In this document: positions 30,151 to 37,250 of the stretch, one piece after another | Numbering within the stretch: position 1 is the stretch's first letter | Layout of the letters: each line of letters starts with the position of its first letter | DNA from: Williamsia sterculiae | GTDB taxonomy: Bacteria; Actinomycetota; Actinomycetes; Mycobacteriales; Mycobacteriaceae | Assembly: GCF_900156495.1 (NCBI RefSeq) | Contig: NZ_FTNT01000002.1 | Location: 216,359-280,358, forward strand | Reading direction: 5' to 3' | DNA: 64,000 bases | Notes under the pieces: model-generated | Databases searched by the model: none | What the model saw: only the letters and a program-made list of their open reading frames with translations | What the model was told of the DNA's origin: nothing | Position numbers and translations under genes: made by a program

Positions 30151-31776
30151 TCAGCCCACCGCGACCCGAGCGAGCAGATTGCCGTCGTCGCCACCGGCGA
30201 TCGCTCGGCACTTGAAGCGCTGGATCTTGCCGCTCGGACTCTTCGGCAACTGTCCCCGTGGTACGAAGACGCACTCGCTGATCCCGATCCCGGCTTCGGT
30301 GGCCGCGGCGGCACGGACCGATCGGGCGGTCGCCGCGAAGTCGATGTCGGCGGCGGCGGGTTCGAGCACGACGATCAACGAGCGGTCCTCGTCGCGCTGT
30401 ACGTCGACGAGAGCGCAACTACCGGAACGAACTCGCGGATCCGAACCCAGCCGGTTCTCCAGAATCGACGTGTACACGTTGCGCCCGCCGACCGACACCA
30501 TGTCGTCGTCACGGCCGATCACGTACAGTTCGCCGTCGCGGATGAACCCGCGATCCCCGGTTCGCAACACGCCGGGTGACGGGAACGTCCTGGCCGTGCG
30601 CTCCGGGTCGTCGAGATATCCCGTGGCCATGCTGGGGGACCGAACCATGATCTCGCCGATCTCCTCGTCGCCGTCGATCCAGACGTCGGTGCCGGCCATC
30701 GGCGGACCGCAGGAGACGATGGCGGCCGCGCGGTCGTTCGTCGCGGCTTCGGCCAGCTCACCCCGGTACAGGGCGTCGAGATCCACCCGGTACGGCCGTG
30801 GATCACTGCCGGACACCGTCATCGAGACGGCGAGGGTGGTCTCGGCCATCCCGTAGGCGGGTTGGAACACCGACGATCGCAGGCCGATGTCACCGAGGAC
30901 GTCCACCGCCTCGTTGATCAATCCGTACTCGATCGGATCGGATCCGATGATCCAGTCGCGCAGCGAGAGCCTTCCCTTCGGTGTGGATCTTCGGGCCGCG
31001 CGGAGCGCGATGGACAAACCGAAGCTGGGTCCCACGGTCGTGGTGACACTGCGTTCGACGCACTCCTCCAGCCAGGTGTACGGCGCTCGCAGGAAGCGCG
31101 TGGGACTGCTCTGCACCAGCGACTGGCCGCTCGCCCACGGCCACAACAATCCCCCGAACAGGCCCATGTCGTGGGACAGGGGGAGCCACGAGTACACCGC
31201 ACCGGTGGCCGGGTCGGGCTCGAGTCGTGCGCTGATCAGGTCGAGCTGATTGCCGATGGCGGCCGGGGTGAGACTGCATCCCTTCGGCGCGCTGGTGCTG
31301 CCCGACGAGTACTGAACGAAGGCGATCTCGTCGTCACCGGGGAAGTTCTGGGGTACCCGGCGCTGCCTGGGCAGCGACCGGTACCCGATCACGGGAGTAT
31401 TGCCCGCGTCGACCATGCCGGCGAATTCCTCGTCCAGCACCAGCAATTCGGCCCTGGTGCGACCACACAGCATGCGTAGCTGCGCCAGATAGTCGACGGG
31501 GTCGACGCCTCGCGCCGGTGTGGGGAAGGACATCAGAGTGGCGCCGGTCCACCACACGCCGAGCAGGAACGCGGTGGAATCCAGATCGTTGCCCAGCACG
31601 CAGCCGACCCGCGAACCTGTGCCGATACCACGGTCGGACAGCCCTGCGGCATAGGTCTCCGCGACATGGACGACGTCCGACCACGGGCGATCGACCAGCC
31701 GGTTGCCCTCCGCCGAACTGTAGGTCGAATGTGCGGATGCGGGTTCGGTGAGAGCTTCGAAAAGTTGCATGGTCAC
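30151..31776 (-). CDS. Fatty acyl-AMP ligase (FAAL), adenylate-forming enzyme
   Basis: 541 residues, ANL superfamily. The ATP-binding loop YSSGSTSAPKG is at about residues 156-166. The block SWLPLSHDMGLFGGLLWP and YGMAETTLAVS are characteristic of FAALs that pass acyl-adenylates to carrier proteins rather than to CoA. The hinge aspartate region is GRDDDMVSVGGRNVY, and the C-terminal catalytic lysine is K517 in SPSGKIQRFK. It would activate a fatty acid and load it on the carrier encoded four bases downstream. The start overlaps the MAT stop by four bases. A CoA ligase role is less likely but not excluded. Confidence 0.9.
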   Translation of the reverse strand: MTMQLFEALTEPASAHSTYSSAEGNRLVDRPWSDVVHVAETYAAGLSDRGIGTGSRVGCVLGNDLDSTAFLLGVWWTGATLMSFPTPARGVDPVDYLAQLRMLCGRTRAELLVLDEEFAGMVDAGNTPVIGYRSLPRQRRVPQNFPGDDEIAFVQYSSGSTSAPKGCSLTPAAIGNQLDLISARLEPDPATGAVYSWLPLSHDMGLFGGLLWPWASGQSLVQSSPTRFLRAPYTWLEECVERSVTTTVGPSFGLSIALRAARRSTPKGRLSLRDWIIGSDPIEYGLINEAVDVLGDIGLRSSVFQPAYGMAETTLAVSMTVSGSDPRPYRVDLDALYRGELAEAATNDRAAAIVSCGPPMAGTDVWIDGDEEIGEIMVRSPSMATGYLDDPERTARTFPSPGVLRTGDRGFIRDGELYVIGRDDDMVSVGGRNVYTSILENRLGSDPRVRSGSCALVDVQRDEDRSLIVVLEPAAADIDFAATARSVRAAAATEAGIGISECVFVPRGQLPKSPSGKIQRFKCRAIAGGDDGNLLARVAVG

Positions 31777-32723
31777 GCGCCTTTCTGCAGCGGGGGCATG
31801 ACGAGCTGCCCGTCATGGAGGTCGTAGATGGATGTGGCGTCGGTGCCGAGAGTGCGCCGGACCAGGCGCGCCAGTACATGTCCGGGACCGCAATCGACGA
31901 AGTCGGTGAATCCGCGCTGACGGAGGGCCAGCAGGGACTGTCGGAAGTTGACCGCGCCGACGAGGCTGTCACCGAGTTGAGACGGCACGTCGGTGAACTC
32001 CCGCCCGGTGTGGCTCGAGATGACCGGAACCCCGGGGGTGTGCGGGGTGGCGGCATGCACCGCGGAGATGAATTCGTCTTTGATGCAATTCATCTCGGGT
32101 GAGTGGAACGCTCCTTCGATGGGAAGAAGCACTGCCTTGTGTCCGTCGGCGAACAACGCGTGTTCCGCGCGTTCCAGGTCGTCGCGTCGACCGGCGAGGA
32201 CGGTCTGCCCGGGTGCGTTGTCGGTCGCGACGATCAACGAGAGATCGGCGGCGAGGTTCTGGACCGTCTCCGCGGGCGCACCGAGCGCGGCCATCATGCC
32301 GCCACCGGGCTGCGCCGCTGCGGCCTCGGCCATCAACTCGCCGCGACGGACCACGATGTGCAGACCGTCGAGGGCGGAGAACGCACCTCCCACGGCGAGC
32401 GCCGCCACCTCGCCGAGCGAGTGTCCGAGGATCACATCGGCGGCCGGGATCGCCGGGATCGACGGCGGCGGGTTGCCGGAGTCCCGCAGATCGGCTGCGC
32501 AGAGCCAACCGGCGATGCTGGCCAGGTAGATTGCCGGCTGCAGCAACCGGGTGTCGTCGGTGGGGCGCACCATCAGTGGTTCGCCGACGAGTCGGTCGGC
32601 GACGTCCAGCAACTCCGGGCACCAAGACGCGACAACCTGTCGCATTCCGGGCACCTGGCTTCCCTGCCCGGGGAACATGTACACCGTTGTGCCGGTGTAT
32701 GAATCGGGATTCGGTGTGTGCAT
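31773..32723 (-). CDS. Malonyl-CoA:ACP transacylase (FabD-like)
   Basis: 316 residues. MFPGQGSQVPGM opens the fold, S102 lies in the nucleophile elbow GHSLGE, R126/R127 in VVRRGELM bind the malonyl carboxylate, and H207 lies in GAFHSPEM. The arginine and the AFHS motif point to malonyl rather than methylmalonyl selection. It is the first gene of the operon. A -10 box six bases before ATG 32723 predicts a leaderless message. A dedicated MAT separate from the housekeeping FAS suggests that the pathway has its own extender supply. Confidence 0.92.
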   Translation of the reverse strand: MHTPNPDSYTGTTVYMFPGQGSQVPGMRQVVASWCPELLDVADRLVGEPLMVRPTDDTRLLQPAIYLASIAGWLCAADLRDSGNPPPSIPAIPAADVILGHSLGEVAALAVGGAFSALDGLHIVVRRGELMAEAAAAQPGGGMMAALGAPAETVQNLAADLSLIVATDNAPGQTVLAGRRDDLERAEHALFADGHKAVLLPIEGAFHSPEMNCIKDEFISAVHAATPHTPGVPVISSHTGREFTDVPSQLGDSLVGAVNFRQSLLALRQRGFTDFVDCGPGHVLARLVRRTLGTDATSIYDLHDGQLVMPPLQKGA

Positions 32724-32729
32724 GCCTGC

Positions 32730-32757
32730 ACGTTATGAGCGGCAGGCGCCAGAACAA
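32730..32757 (-). promoter_or_regulatory. Promoter of the accessory acyl-ACP operon, leaderless
   Basis: On the minus strand, TTGTTC (32757-32752) and TAACGT (32735-32730) are 16 bases apart. Six bases separate the -10 from ATG 32723. This is the only good promoter seen for the seven-gene operon. Confidence 0.5.
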
Positions 32758-32772
32758 CACAGATCAGATCTT

Positions 32773-32794
32773 CGATTGCGCATCAAAGCAATCG
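32773..32794. promoter_or_regulatory. Inverted repeat upstream of the operon promoter
   Basis: CGATTGC (32773-32779) and GCAATCG (32788-32794) are perfect 7-base arms separated by 8 bases. The site lies just upstream of the proposed -35 box, where activators usually bind. It differs from the GATACC palindromes near 34100 and 35880. Confidence 0.4.
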
Positions 32795-32918
32795 GAAACA
32801 CGAGAGACACCCTACGGTCACCGAAGGATCGTGGGAACGTAACCAATCATGACCATCGTGTGGTCAAAAGTCAAGAGATGCTTAAGAATAACTATCGAGA
32901 ATGAGTTCTGCAGAAGAA

Positions 32919-32954
32919 CGGACTCCGCATCCCGGCGAAGGGATGCGGAGTCCG
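32919..32954 (-). terminator. Strong hairpin after the membrane exporter-like gene
   Basis: A perfect 15-base stem (CGGACTCCGCATCCC and its complement) with a 6-base loop lies 29 bases after the stop of the gene at 32983. It should stop that transcript before the accessory operon. The AT-richer remainder of this spacer (32724-32918) holds the operon promoter. Confidence 0.7.
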
Positions 32955-32982
32955 GATCTGGTGAGGCGGATCGTCGCCGGTG

Positions 32983-34071
32983 TCAGGTCGACGGCGCCGC
33001 CAGTGCTCGGTCGGGCTGTGCGGCGTCGTGATCGGCCGGTGGATTGCCTCGAGTCGATGATCGGTACGAGACGACGAGGGTGATCAGGACGCCCACGGTG
33101 ATGTAGGCCACGAGCGTCCAGATGTTCGGGCCGATGGCCGTGCCGGCGAAATAAACCGATTTGCGCACGGCATCCGTTCCGGCTCCATTGGGGATCGCCG
33201 AGCTGATCGCGCGCCAGAACGGGGGGAGGAGAGACGCCTGATACGCGCCGCCGGCACTGGGGTTTCCGAGGATCACGAAGATCACGATGGTGATGGCGAT
33301 CCCGACGATGCCGAAGATCGTCTGCAGTGCGATCGTGGTGGCCGCCGATGCCATCACCGTCAGAGCGCCGATCGCGGTGAGCAGGAGTAGATCACCGTGC
33401 AGTGCGCCGAGCACCGGCCCCACCACGACCGCTCCGAGTATCCCCGAGGCGAGTGCGTAGGGCACGAAGACGAGTAGGCGACGGGCCGCAGCTGCCGGCC
33501 CGGCGGGTTTGGCACCCTGGAGAACTCCGAGTACCGCGGCAAGTAGGTAGCCTCCGATGATCCAACCCACGACGAGATAGAAACCCGTGAGTCCGTTGCC
33601 GTCACCGGATTGCAGCGGAACGGCATCGGTGACACTGACGGTGCGGCCGCGTGCCCGGTCGACGGCGCCGATGGTCTTGGTCAGCGCCGTTCCCACCGAA
33701 GTGCCTCCGGCACTGGCGATGAGAAGGGTGTCGGAGTCGGACGTCTGATCGGGCACCAGGACGCCTGACGTTCGCCCGTGACCCAGATCGTCGCGCGCGG
33801 CACCGAGATCGGTGGCCGCGACCGCACGGACGGGTGCTCCGTCGAGTCGGTTGAGGTCGCCGGCGATCTTCTGGGCGACGGGTGGTGATCCCACCACCGT
33901 CACCGGGATTCTGTGCGGGTGGGGGGCATGGAACGCACCCACGAAGGACAGGATGAAGCCGAGTTGCAGCAGGAGTACGACGACGCACACCAGCCATGTG
34001 GGGAGTTTCGGCCGCGGGGGAGTCGAACTGGATGTCTGTGCTGTGTCGGCCTGCGCGTTGTGGGATGGCAT
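32983..34071 (-). CDS. Membrane protein with YhgE/Pip-like (ABC-2-type) topology, possible exporter
   Basis: About 362 residues. A short cytoplasmic N-terminus is followed by a membrane segment (about 22-45), then an extracytoplasmic domain of about 140 residues. Five or so membrane segments then run to about residue 330. This layout, and the long loop after the first helix, match YhgE/Pip/SNG1-like proteins associated with export of lipids or toxic compounds. No ATPase partner is encoded here. ATG 34071 was chosen; upstream in-frame codons run into the operator. It is divergent from a TetR gene and shares a palindrome with it, the usual arrangement for a repressor-controlled efflux gene. Confidence 0.75.
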   Translation of the reverse strand: MPSHNAQADTAQTSSSTPPRPKLPTWLVCVVVLLLQLGFILSFVGAFHAPHPHRIPVTVVGSPPVAQKIAGDLNRLDGAPVRAVAATDLGAARDDLGHGRTSGVLVPDQTSDSDTLLIASAGGTSVGTALTKTIGAVDRARGRTVSVTDAVPLQSGDGNGLTGFYLVVGWIIGGYLLAAVLGVLQGAKPAGPAAAARRLLVFVPYALASGILGAVVVGPVLGALHGDLLLLTAIGALTVMASAATTIALQTIFGIVGIAITIVIFVILGNPSAGGAYQASLLPPFWRAISSAIPNGAGTDAVRKSVYFAGTAIGPNIWTLVAYITVGVLITLVVSYRSSTRGNPPADHDAAQPDRALAAPST

Positions 34072-34091
34072 CGCGTCACCCGCCTCTCTCG

Positions 34092-34139
34092 ATACCGATG
34101 AGTATTGGATACCAGAGAGTATCCGATACTCGCTGGTAT
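34092..34139. promoter_or_regulatory. Large palindromic operator between TetR and exporter-like genes
   Basis: Two 21-base arms (34092-34112 and 34119-34139) match at 17 positions around a 6-base spacer. The inner arms GAGTATTGGATAC and GTATCCGATACTC match at 12 of 13. The outer ends are ATACC and GGTAT. It covers the likely promoters of both divergent genes; TATTGT at 34137-34142 would be the -10 of the TetR gene. It is the probable binding site of that TetR protein. Confidence 0.65.
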
Positions 34140-34177
34140 TGTCCATGGGGCCGTGACGTGATCGAGAGGTGTACACG

Positions 34178-34795
34178 ATGAGACAGGGCGAGACACGGAA
34201 GCGCACTCGCCGTGCTGATGTCCGCGAGGCCATACTCGCTTCGGCGCGTGTGGTTTTCGCTGAGCGCGGTTACGATGGCGCGTCCCTCGACCGGGTGGCA
34301 CAGCAGGCGGGATTCACCAAGGGTGCCGTCTACTCCAACTTCTCCACCAAGGATGAGCTCTTTCAGGCGTTGATCGAGGCCGAGATCGCGGATCGGGTGA
34401 CGTCGGTGACCGCGGAGCTGGCCAAGGGCGACGACGACCCGTCGATCCACAAGGACGACTTCCCTCGGATGGTGGGGGATCGGCTGTCGGCTGCCGTTCG
34501 AGCCGACCCCCATTGGCAGTTGCTGTTTCTCGAGTTCTGGATCCGAACGGTTCGCCAACCCGACAACGGGAGCGGATTCATCGAGTTCCGTCGGCGACTG
34601 CGCCGACGTGTCGAGGACGCGGTGAGTGAGTTCTGGCCCGAGGAGTTGCGTGCGGGTGTCTCGGTATCGGATCTCGCGTTGGCGGCGTTGGCGTTGTCCA
34701 ACGGTCTGGCCATCGAGCACATGGTGGATCCGGACGCGGTGTCGGACGGGTTGCTCGGCCGGCTTCTCGCGAACATCGTCCGGCAGCCGGCGTGA
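34178..34795 (+). CDS. TetR family transcriptional regulator
   Basis: About 205 residues. The N-terminal helix-turn-helix is ILASARVVFAERGYDGASLD followed by RVAQQAGFTKGAVYSNFSTK (about residues 15-60). The C-terminal part is an all-helical ligand domain of unknown specificity. ATG 34178 has GAGAGGTG upstream. It is divergent from the exporter-like membrane gene across a 48-base palindrome, so it probably represses that gene and itself. Its ligand may be the product of the nearby acyl-ACP operon; this is inference. Confidence 0.92.
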   Translation: MRQGETRKRTRRADVREAILASARVVFAERGYDGASLDRVAQQAGFTKGAVYSNFSTKDELFQALIEAEIADRVTSVTAELAKGDDDPSIHKDDFPRMVGDRLSAAVRADPHWQLLFLEFWIRTVRQPDNGSGFIEFRRRLRRRVEDAVSEFWPEELRAGVSVSDLALAALALSNGLAIEHMVDPDAVSDGLLGRLLANIVRQPA

Positions 34796-34801
34796 GCGCG
34801 G

Positions 34802-35833
34802 TCAGGCCGAGGCGACCTTGGCGGAGGACAGGCTCTCGCACATCGTCTGGGCCACCTCACGATTGATGCGCTCGGCGAGTCTGGAGATGTCGTTGCCGAG
34901 CATCTGACAGGCTTCGATGGTCGTCGAGTAGACGACGAAACGCCCACTCCGCTCGCCGTGGACCAGGCCGGCGTTCTCCAGTCGCTTCAGCTGCCGCGAC
35001 ACCGGGGCTGCCGTCACGTGCAGCAGCGGGCACAGTTCGGAGGTCGTCCGTGGGCGCTCCAGGCACAGCAGCACTATCTGTAGCCCGTGGTCGCTGCCGA
35101 GCGCGCGCAACATCTGCTCGATCCGCTCGATCCGCACCGAGTCGTCGAGGACATCGGGTCCGCAACTGACCGCGAGGCCGATACGGCCGGGGACGTGCGC
35201 GGTGGCTGCCGTGCGGCTGACCCAGTACGTCGGCATGATGTCGACGCCGTCGATGTCGCGGCACGACACCATCTCCACACCGCTGCCGCGGGCGACGACC
35301 AAGCGGTCGTAGTCCTCGTCGAAGAAGATGCGTGCGGCAACCGATGCGATGGCGCGGACCGAGTTGAAACGCACCCACCGTTCCAGCCGCTGATTGGTCC
35401 GCTCGATGTGATCGAGGTCGCCGTTCCAGTGATCGGCGAACCCGGCGTCCAGGAATCCCTTGATGGTCAGCCGCACCAGGTCGGCCAGTGCCGCCGGTTG
35501 CAGCGAACTCGACGACTGGTCGAGGGCCAGATCCTCGGCCAGCAGTTCCGGGTCCTGGGTGACCAGGGCCTCCTGAAGCGATCGTGGGTTGGGTGAATCC
35601 AACCGGTACATGGTCTGGATCAGCGCCAACGGCCAGCGCGGCAGGTCTCGGTCGAGGCGTTGTCGGGCGGTCTGAGCCCACGACGGCAACGCCTCGCGCA
35701 GCGCCACCGCTGCTCGCGACATCTGCTCGTTGTTACCGCGCGATGCCGCCCAGAGGGCGAGGCAGCACTCGACACCGGGGAGTGTTCGTACACGGACTTC
35801 GGGTACGGCCGAGACATCCTCGAGAATCAGCAT
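34802..35833 (-). CDS. Winged-helix (ArsR-type) regulator with large DUF5937-like N-terminal domain
   Basis: 343 residues. The C-terminal 100 residues hold a winged-helix domain: RPRTTSELCPLLHVTAAPVS as helix-turn-helix and LKRLENAGLVHGERSGRFVV as recognition helix and wing. The N-terminal 230 residues form a separate, mostly helical region of the type often annotated DUF5937, probably a sensor. No metal-binding cysteine pair is evident. ATG 35833 is the start. It is convergent with the TetR gene at 34178 (six bases between stops) and divergent from another TetR gene at 35931, with a palindrome in between. Confidence 0.8.
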   Translation of the reverse strand: MLILEDVSAVPEVRVRTLPGVECCLALWAASRGNNEQMSRAAVALREALPSWAQTARQRLDRDLPRWPLALIQTMYRLDSPNPRSLQEALVTQDPELLAEDLALDQSSSSLQPAALADLVRLTIKGFLDAGFADHWNGDLDHIERTNQRLERWVRFNSVRAIASVAARIFFDEDYDRLVVARGSGVEMVSCRDIDGVDIMPTYWVSRTAATAHVPGRIGLAVSCGPDVLDDSVRIERIEQMLRALGSDHGLQIVLLCLERPRTTSELCPLLHVTAAPVSRQLKRLENAGLVHGERSGRFVVYSTTIEACQMLGNDISRLAERINREVAQTMCESLSSAKVASA

Positions 35834-35873
35834 GATTGCTCCGATGTTCAGATGGTTCGCCGAGCGTAACATT

Positions 35874-35893
35874 CCGATACCAGTTGGTATCGG
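35874..35893. promoter_or_regulatory. Palindromic operator between winged-helix and TetR genes
   Basis: CCGATACCAGTTGGTATCGG has perfect 9-base arms around two central bases. It overlaps the likely -35 of the winged-helix gene (TACGCT -10 at 35868-35863 on the minus strand). It lies just upstream of the -35 region of the TetR gene. The GATACC half-site resembles those at 34092-34139. Confidence 0.65.
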
Positions 35894-35917
35894 CAATGCG
35901 ACGCAGGTTACAGCGCA

Positions 35918-35923
35918 TATCAT
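35918..35923 (+). promoter_or_regulatory. -10 box of second TetR gene, leaderless
   Basis: TATCAT ends seven bases before GTG 35931 and no ribosome binding site is visible, so the message should be leaderless. Confidence 0.5.
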
Positions 35924-35930
35924 CGGTGCC

Positions 35931-36581
35931 GTGGACGACAGGGCGGACAAGATCCGCGGGGCGCCACGCGCCCGGATGACCGGCCCGCAACGACGCCTGC
36001 AGCTCATTGATGTGGCACGCGGTCTGTTTGCCGAACGCGGCTTCGACGCGACGTCGGTGGAGGAGATCGCGCAGCGGGCGGCGGTCTCGAAACCCGTTGT
36101 TTACGAGCATTTCGGCGGCAAAGAGGGCTTGTACGCGGTGGTTGTCGACCGGGAGATGGAGACATTGCTCGACGTCATCACCTCGTCGCTCACGGAGAAC
36201 CGTTCCCGGTATCGCGTGCAGCAGGTGGCGCTGGCGTTGCTCACCTACATGGAGGAGCGCACCGACGGGTTCCAGATCCTGATGCGCGGGGTGTCGAGCG
36301 GGGGGGAGACCACCTACTCGAGTCTGCTCAACGACGCGGTCAGTCAGGTGGAACACATCCTCGGCGGTGACTTCGAACGCCGTGGTCGTGACCCCGCCTT
36401 GGCCCCGCTGTACGCGCAGGCGCTGGTGGGGGCGGTGACCGGTGCGGCGCAATGGTGGCTCGACGTCCGCGAACCGTCCAAGGAGGTGGTCGCGGCCCAC
36501 CTGGTCAACCTGTGTTGGAACGGGCTGGAGAACCTCGAGATCGCGCCGGACCTGGTCGAGCCGGCGCCCCATCAGGAGTGA
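35931..36581 (+). CDS. TetR family transcriptional regulator (Rv1019-like position)
   Basis: About 216 residues. The helix-turn-helix is LIDVARGLFAERGFDATSVE then EIAQRAAVSKPVVYEHFGGK (about residues 24-65). The C-terminal domain ends in an acidic tail. In M. tuberculosis a TetR gene, Rv1019, also lies between glmU and mfd, so this may be the conserved member and not part of the accessory set. GTG 35931 is supported by the TATCAT -10 box. The palindrome 35874-35893 is a plausible autoregulatory site. Confidence 0.92.
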   Translation: MDDRADKIRGAPRARMTGPQRRLQLIDVARGLFAERGFDATSVEEIAQRAAVSKPVVYEHFGGKEGLYAVVVDREMETLLDVITSSLTENRSRYRVQQVALALLTYMEERTDGFQILMRGVSSGGETTYSSLLNDAVSQVEHILGGDFERRGRDPALAPLYAQALVGAVTGAAQWWLDVREPSKEVVAAHLVNLCWNGLENLEIAPDLVEPAPHQE

Positions 36582-36617
36582 AGCCGCGGTGACTGCCGCG
36601 CCATGCCGAGTCGTCGC

Positions 36618-37151
36618 TCAGCCGGGTGCGATGTCCGGGTCGTCGCCGGGGTCGAGATCGAGTTGCATGAAGACACAGTCGACCCAGGTGTCGTGTTTGA
36701 ATCCGACTCGACGCAGCGTGCCCACCTCGGTGAAACCCGCGCGAGCGTGCAGACGGACCGAGGCGTCGTTGTCGATCACCGCGATCACGGCGATCACCCG
36801 GCGCACCGTCTCCGGGCGGGCCGCGGCGATCAGCTCGGTGAGCAGTCGTCGCCCGGTCCCGTGCCCCACGTGGCGAGGATGAAGGTAGATGGTGTCCTCG
36901 ACGGTCCAGTCGTACGCCTGCTTGGGTCGGAAGTCGTTCAGGTAGGCGAAGCCAACCACCGTGCCGTCGTGCTCGACACCGACCAGGAACGGACGCCCGG
37001 CGGTGTCGATGGCCGCGCGCTTGGTCTGCCACTCCCCGACCGAGGGGGATTCGTAGTCGAAGGTGATGACCGAGTGGTCGACGTAGTGCCGGTAGATCTC
37101 GGCGATCTGAGCGCAGTCGTCGGGTGCGGCAGGACGGATGGTGACCGACAT
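36618..37151 (-). CDS. GNAT acetyltransferase, phosphinothricin acetyltransferase-like
   Basis: 177 residues, one GNAT domain. IRPAAPDDCAQIAEIYRHYV at the N-terminus, FAYLNDFRPKQAYDWTVEDT in the middle, and the acetyl-CoA loop RHVGHGTGRRLLTELI (about residues 95-110) match the Pat/Bar and MddA group. Members acetylate phosphinothricin, methionine sulfoximine or related amino acids. Which one is used here is unknown. ATG 37151 starts the protein. It is divergent from mfd with about 100 bases between the starts. Confidence 0.88.
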   Translation of the reverse strand: MSVTIRPAAPDDCAQIAEIYRHYVDHSVITFDYESPSVGEWQTKRAAIDTAGRPFLVGVEHDGTVVGFAYLNDFRPKQAYDWTVEDTIYLHPRHVGHGTGRRLLTELIAAARPETVRRVIAVIAVIDNDASVRLHARAGFTEVGTLRRVGFKHDTWVDCVFMQLDLDPGDDPDIAPG

Positions 37152-37237
37152 GGCCACCCACTGTAGCCATCCGATCCGTCGCCTCGGTGATCCGCACGCA
37201 GGCCGAGGCGGCGTCACCGACCGATGACCCCGGCGCT

Positions 37238-37243
37238 TAGACT
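37238..37243 (+). promoter_or_regulatory. -10 box of mfd, leaderless
   Basis: TAGACT ends seven bases before GTG 37251. This supports GTG 37251 over ATG 37224 as the translation start, since the ATG would lie upstream of the transcript. Confidence 0.5.
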
Positions 37244-37250
37244 CCACAGA

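Noticed and set aside
26443-32723. Polyyne or aryl-polyene biosynthesis cluster
   Set aside because: Polyyne clusters need several desaturases, and aryl-polyene clusters need ketoreductases, a second KS and a thioesterase; none is in this operon.
25284-36581. Genomic island integrated at tRNA-Gln
   Set aside because: An element using the tRNA 3' end would extend to lower coordinates from 25284, not into the accessory block on the other side. No integrase or matching direct repeat was found.
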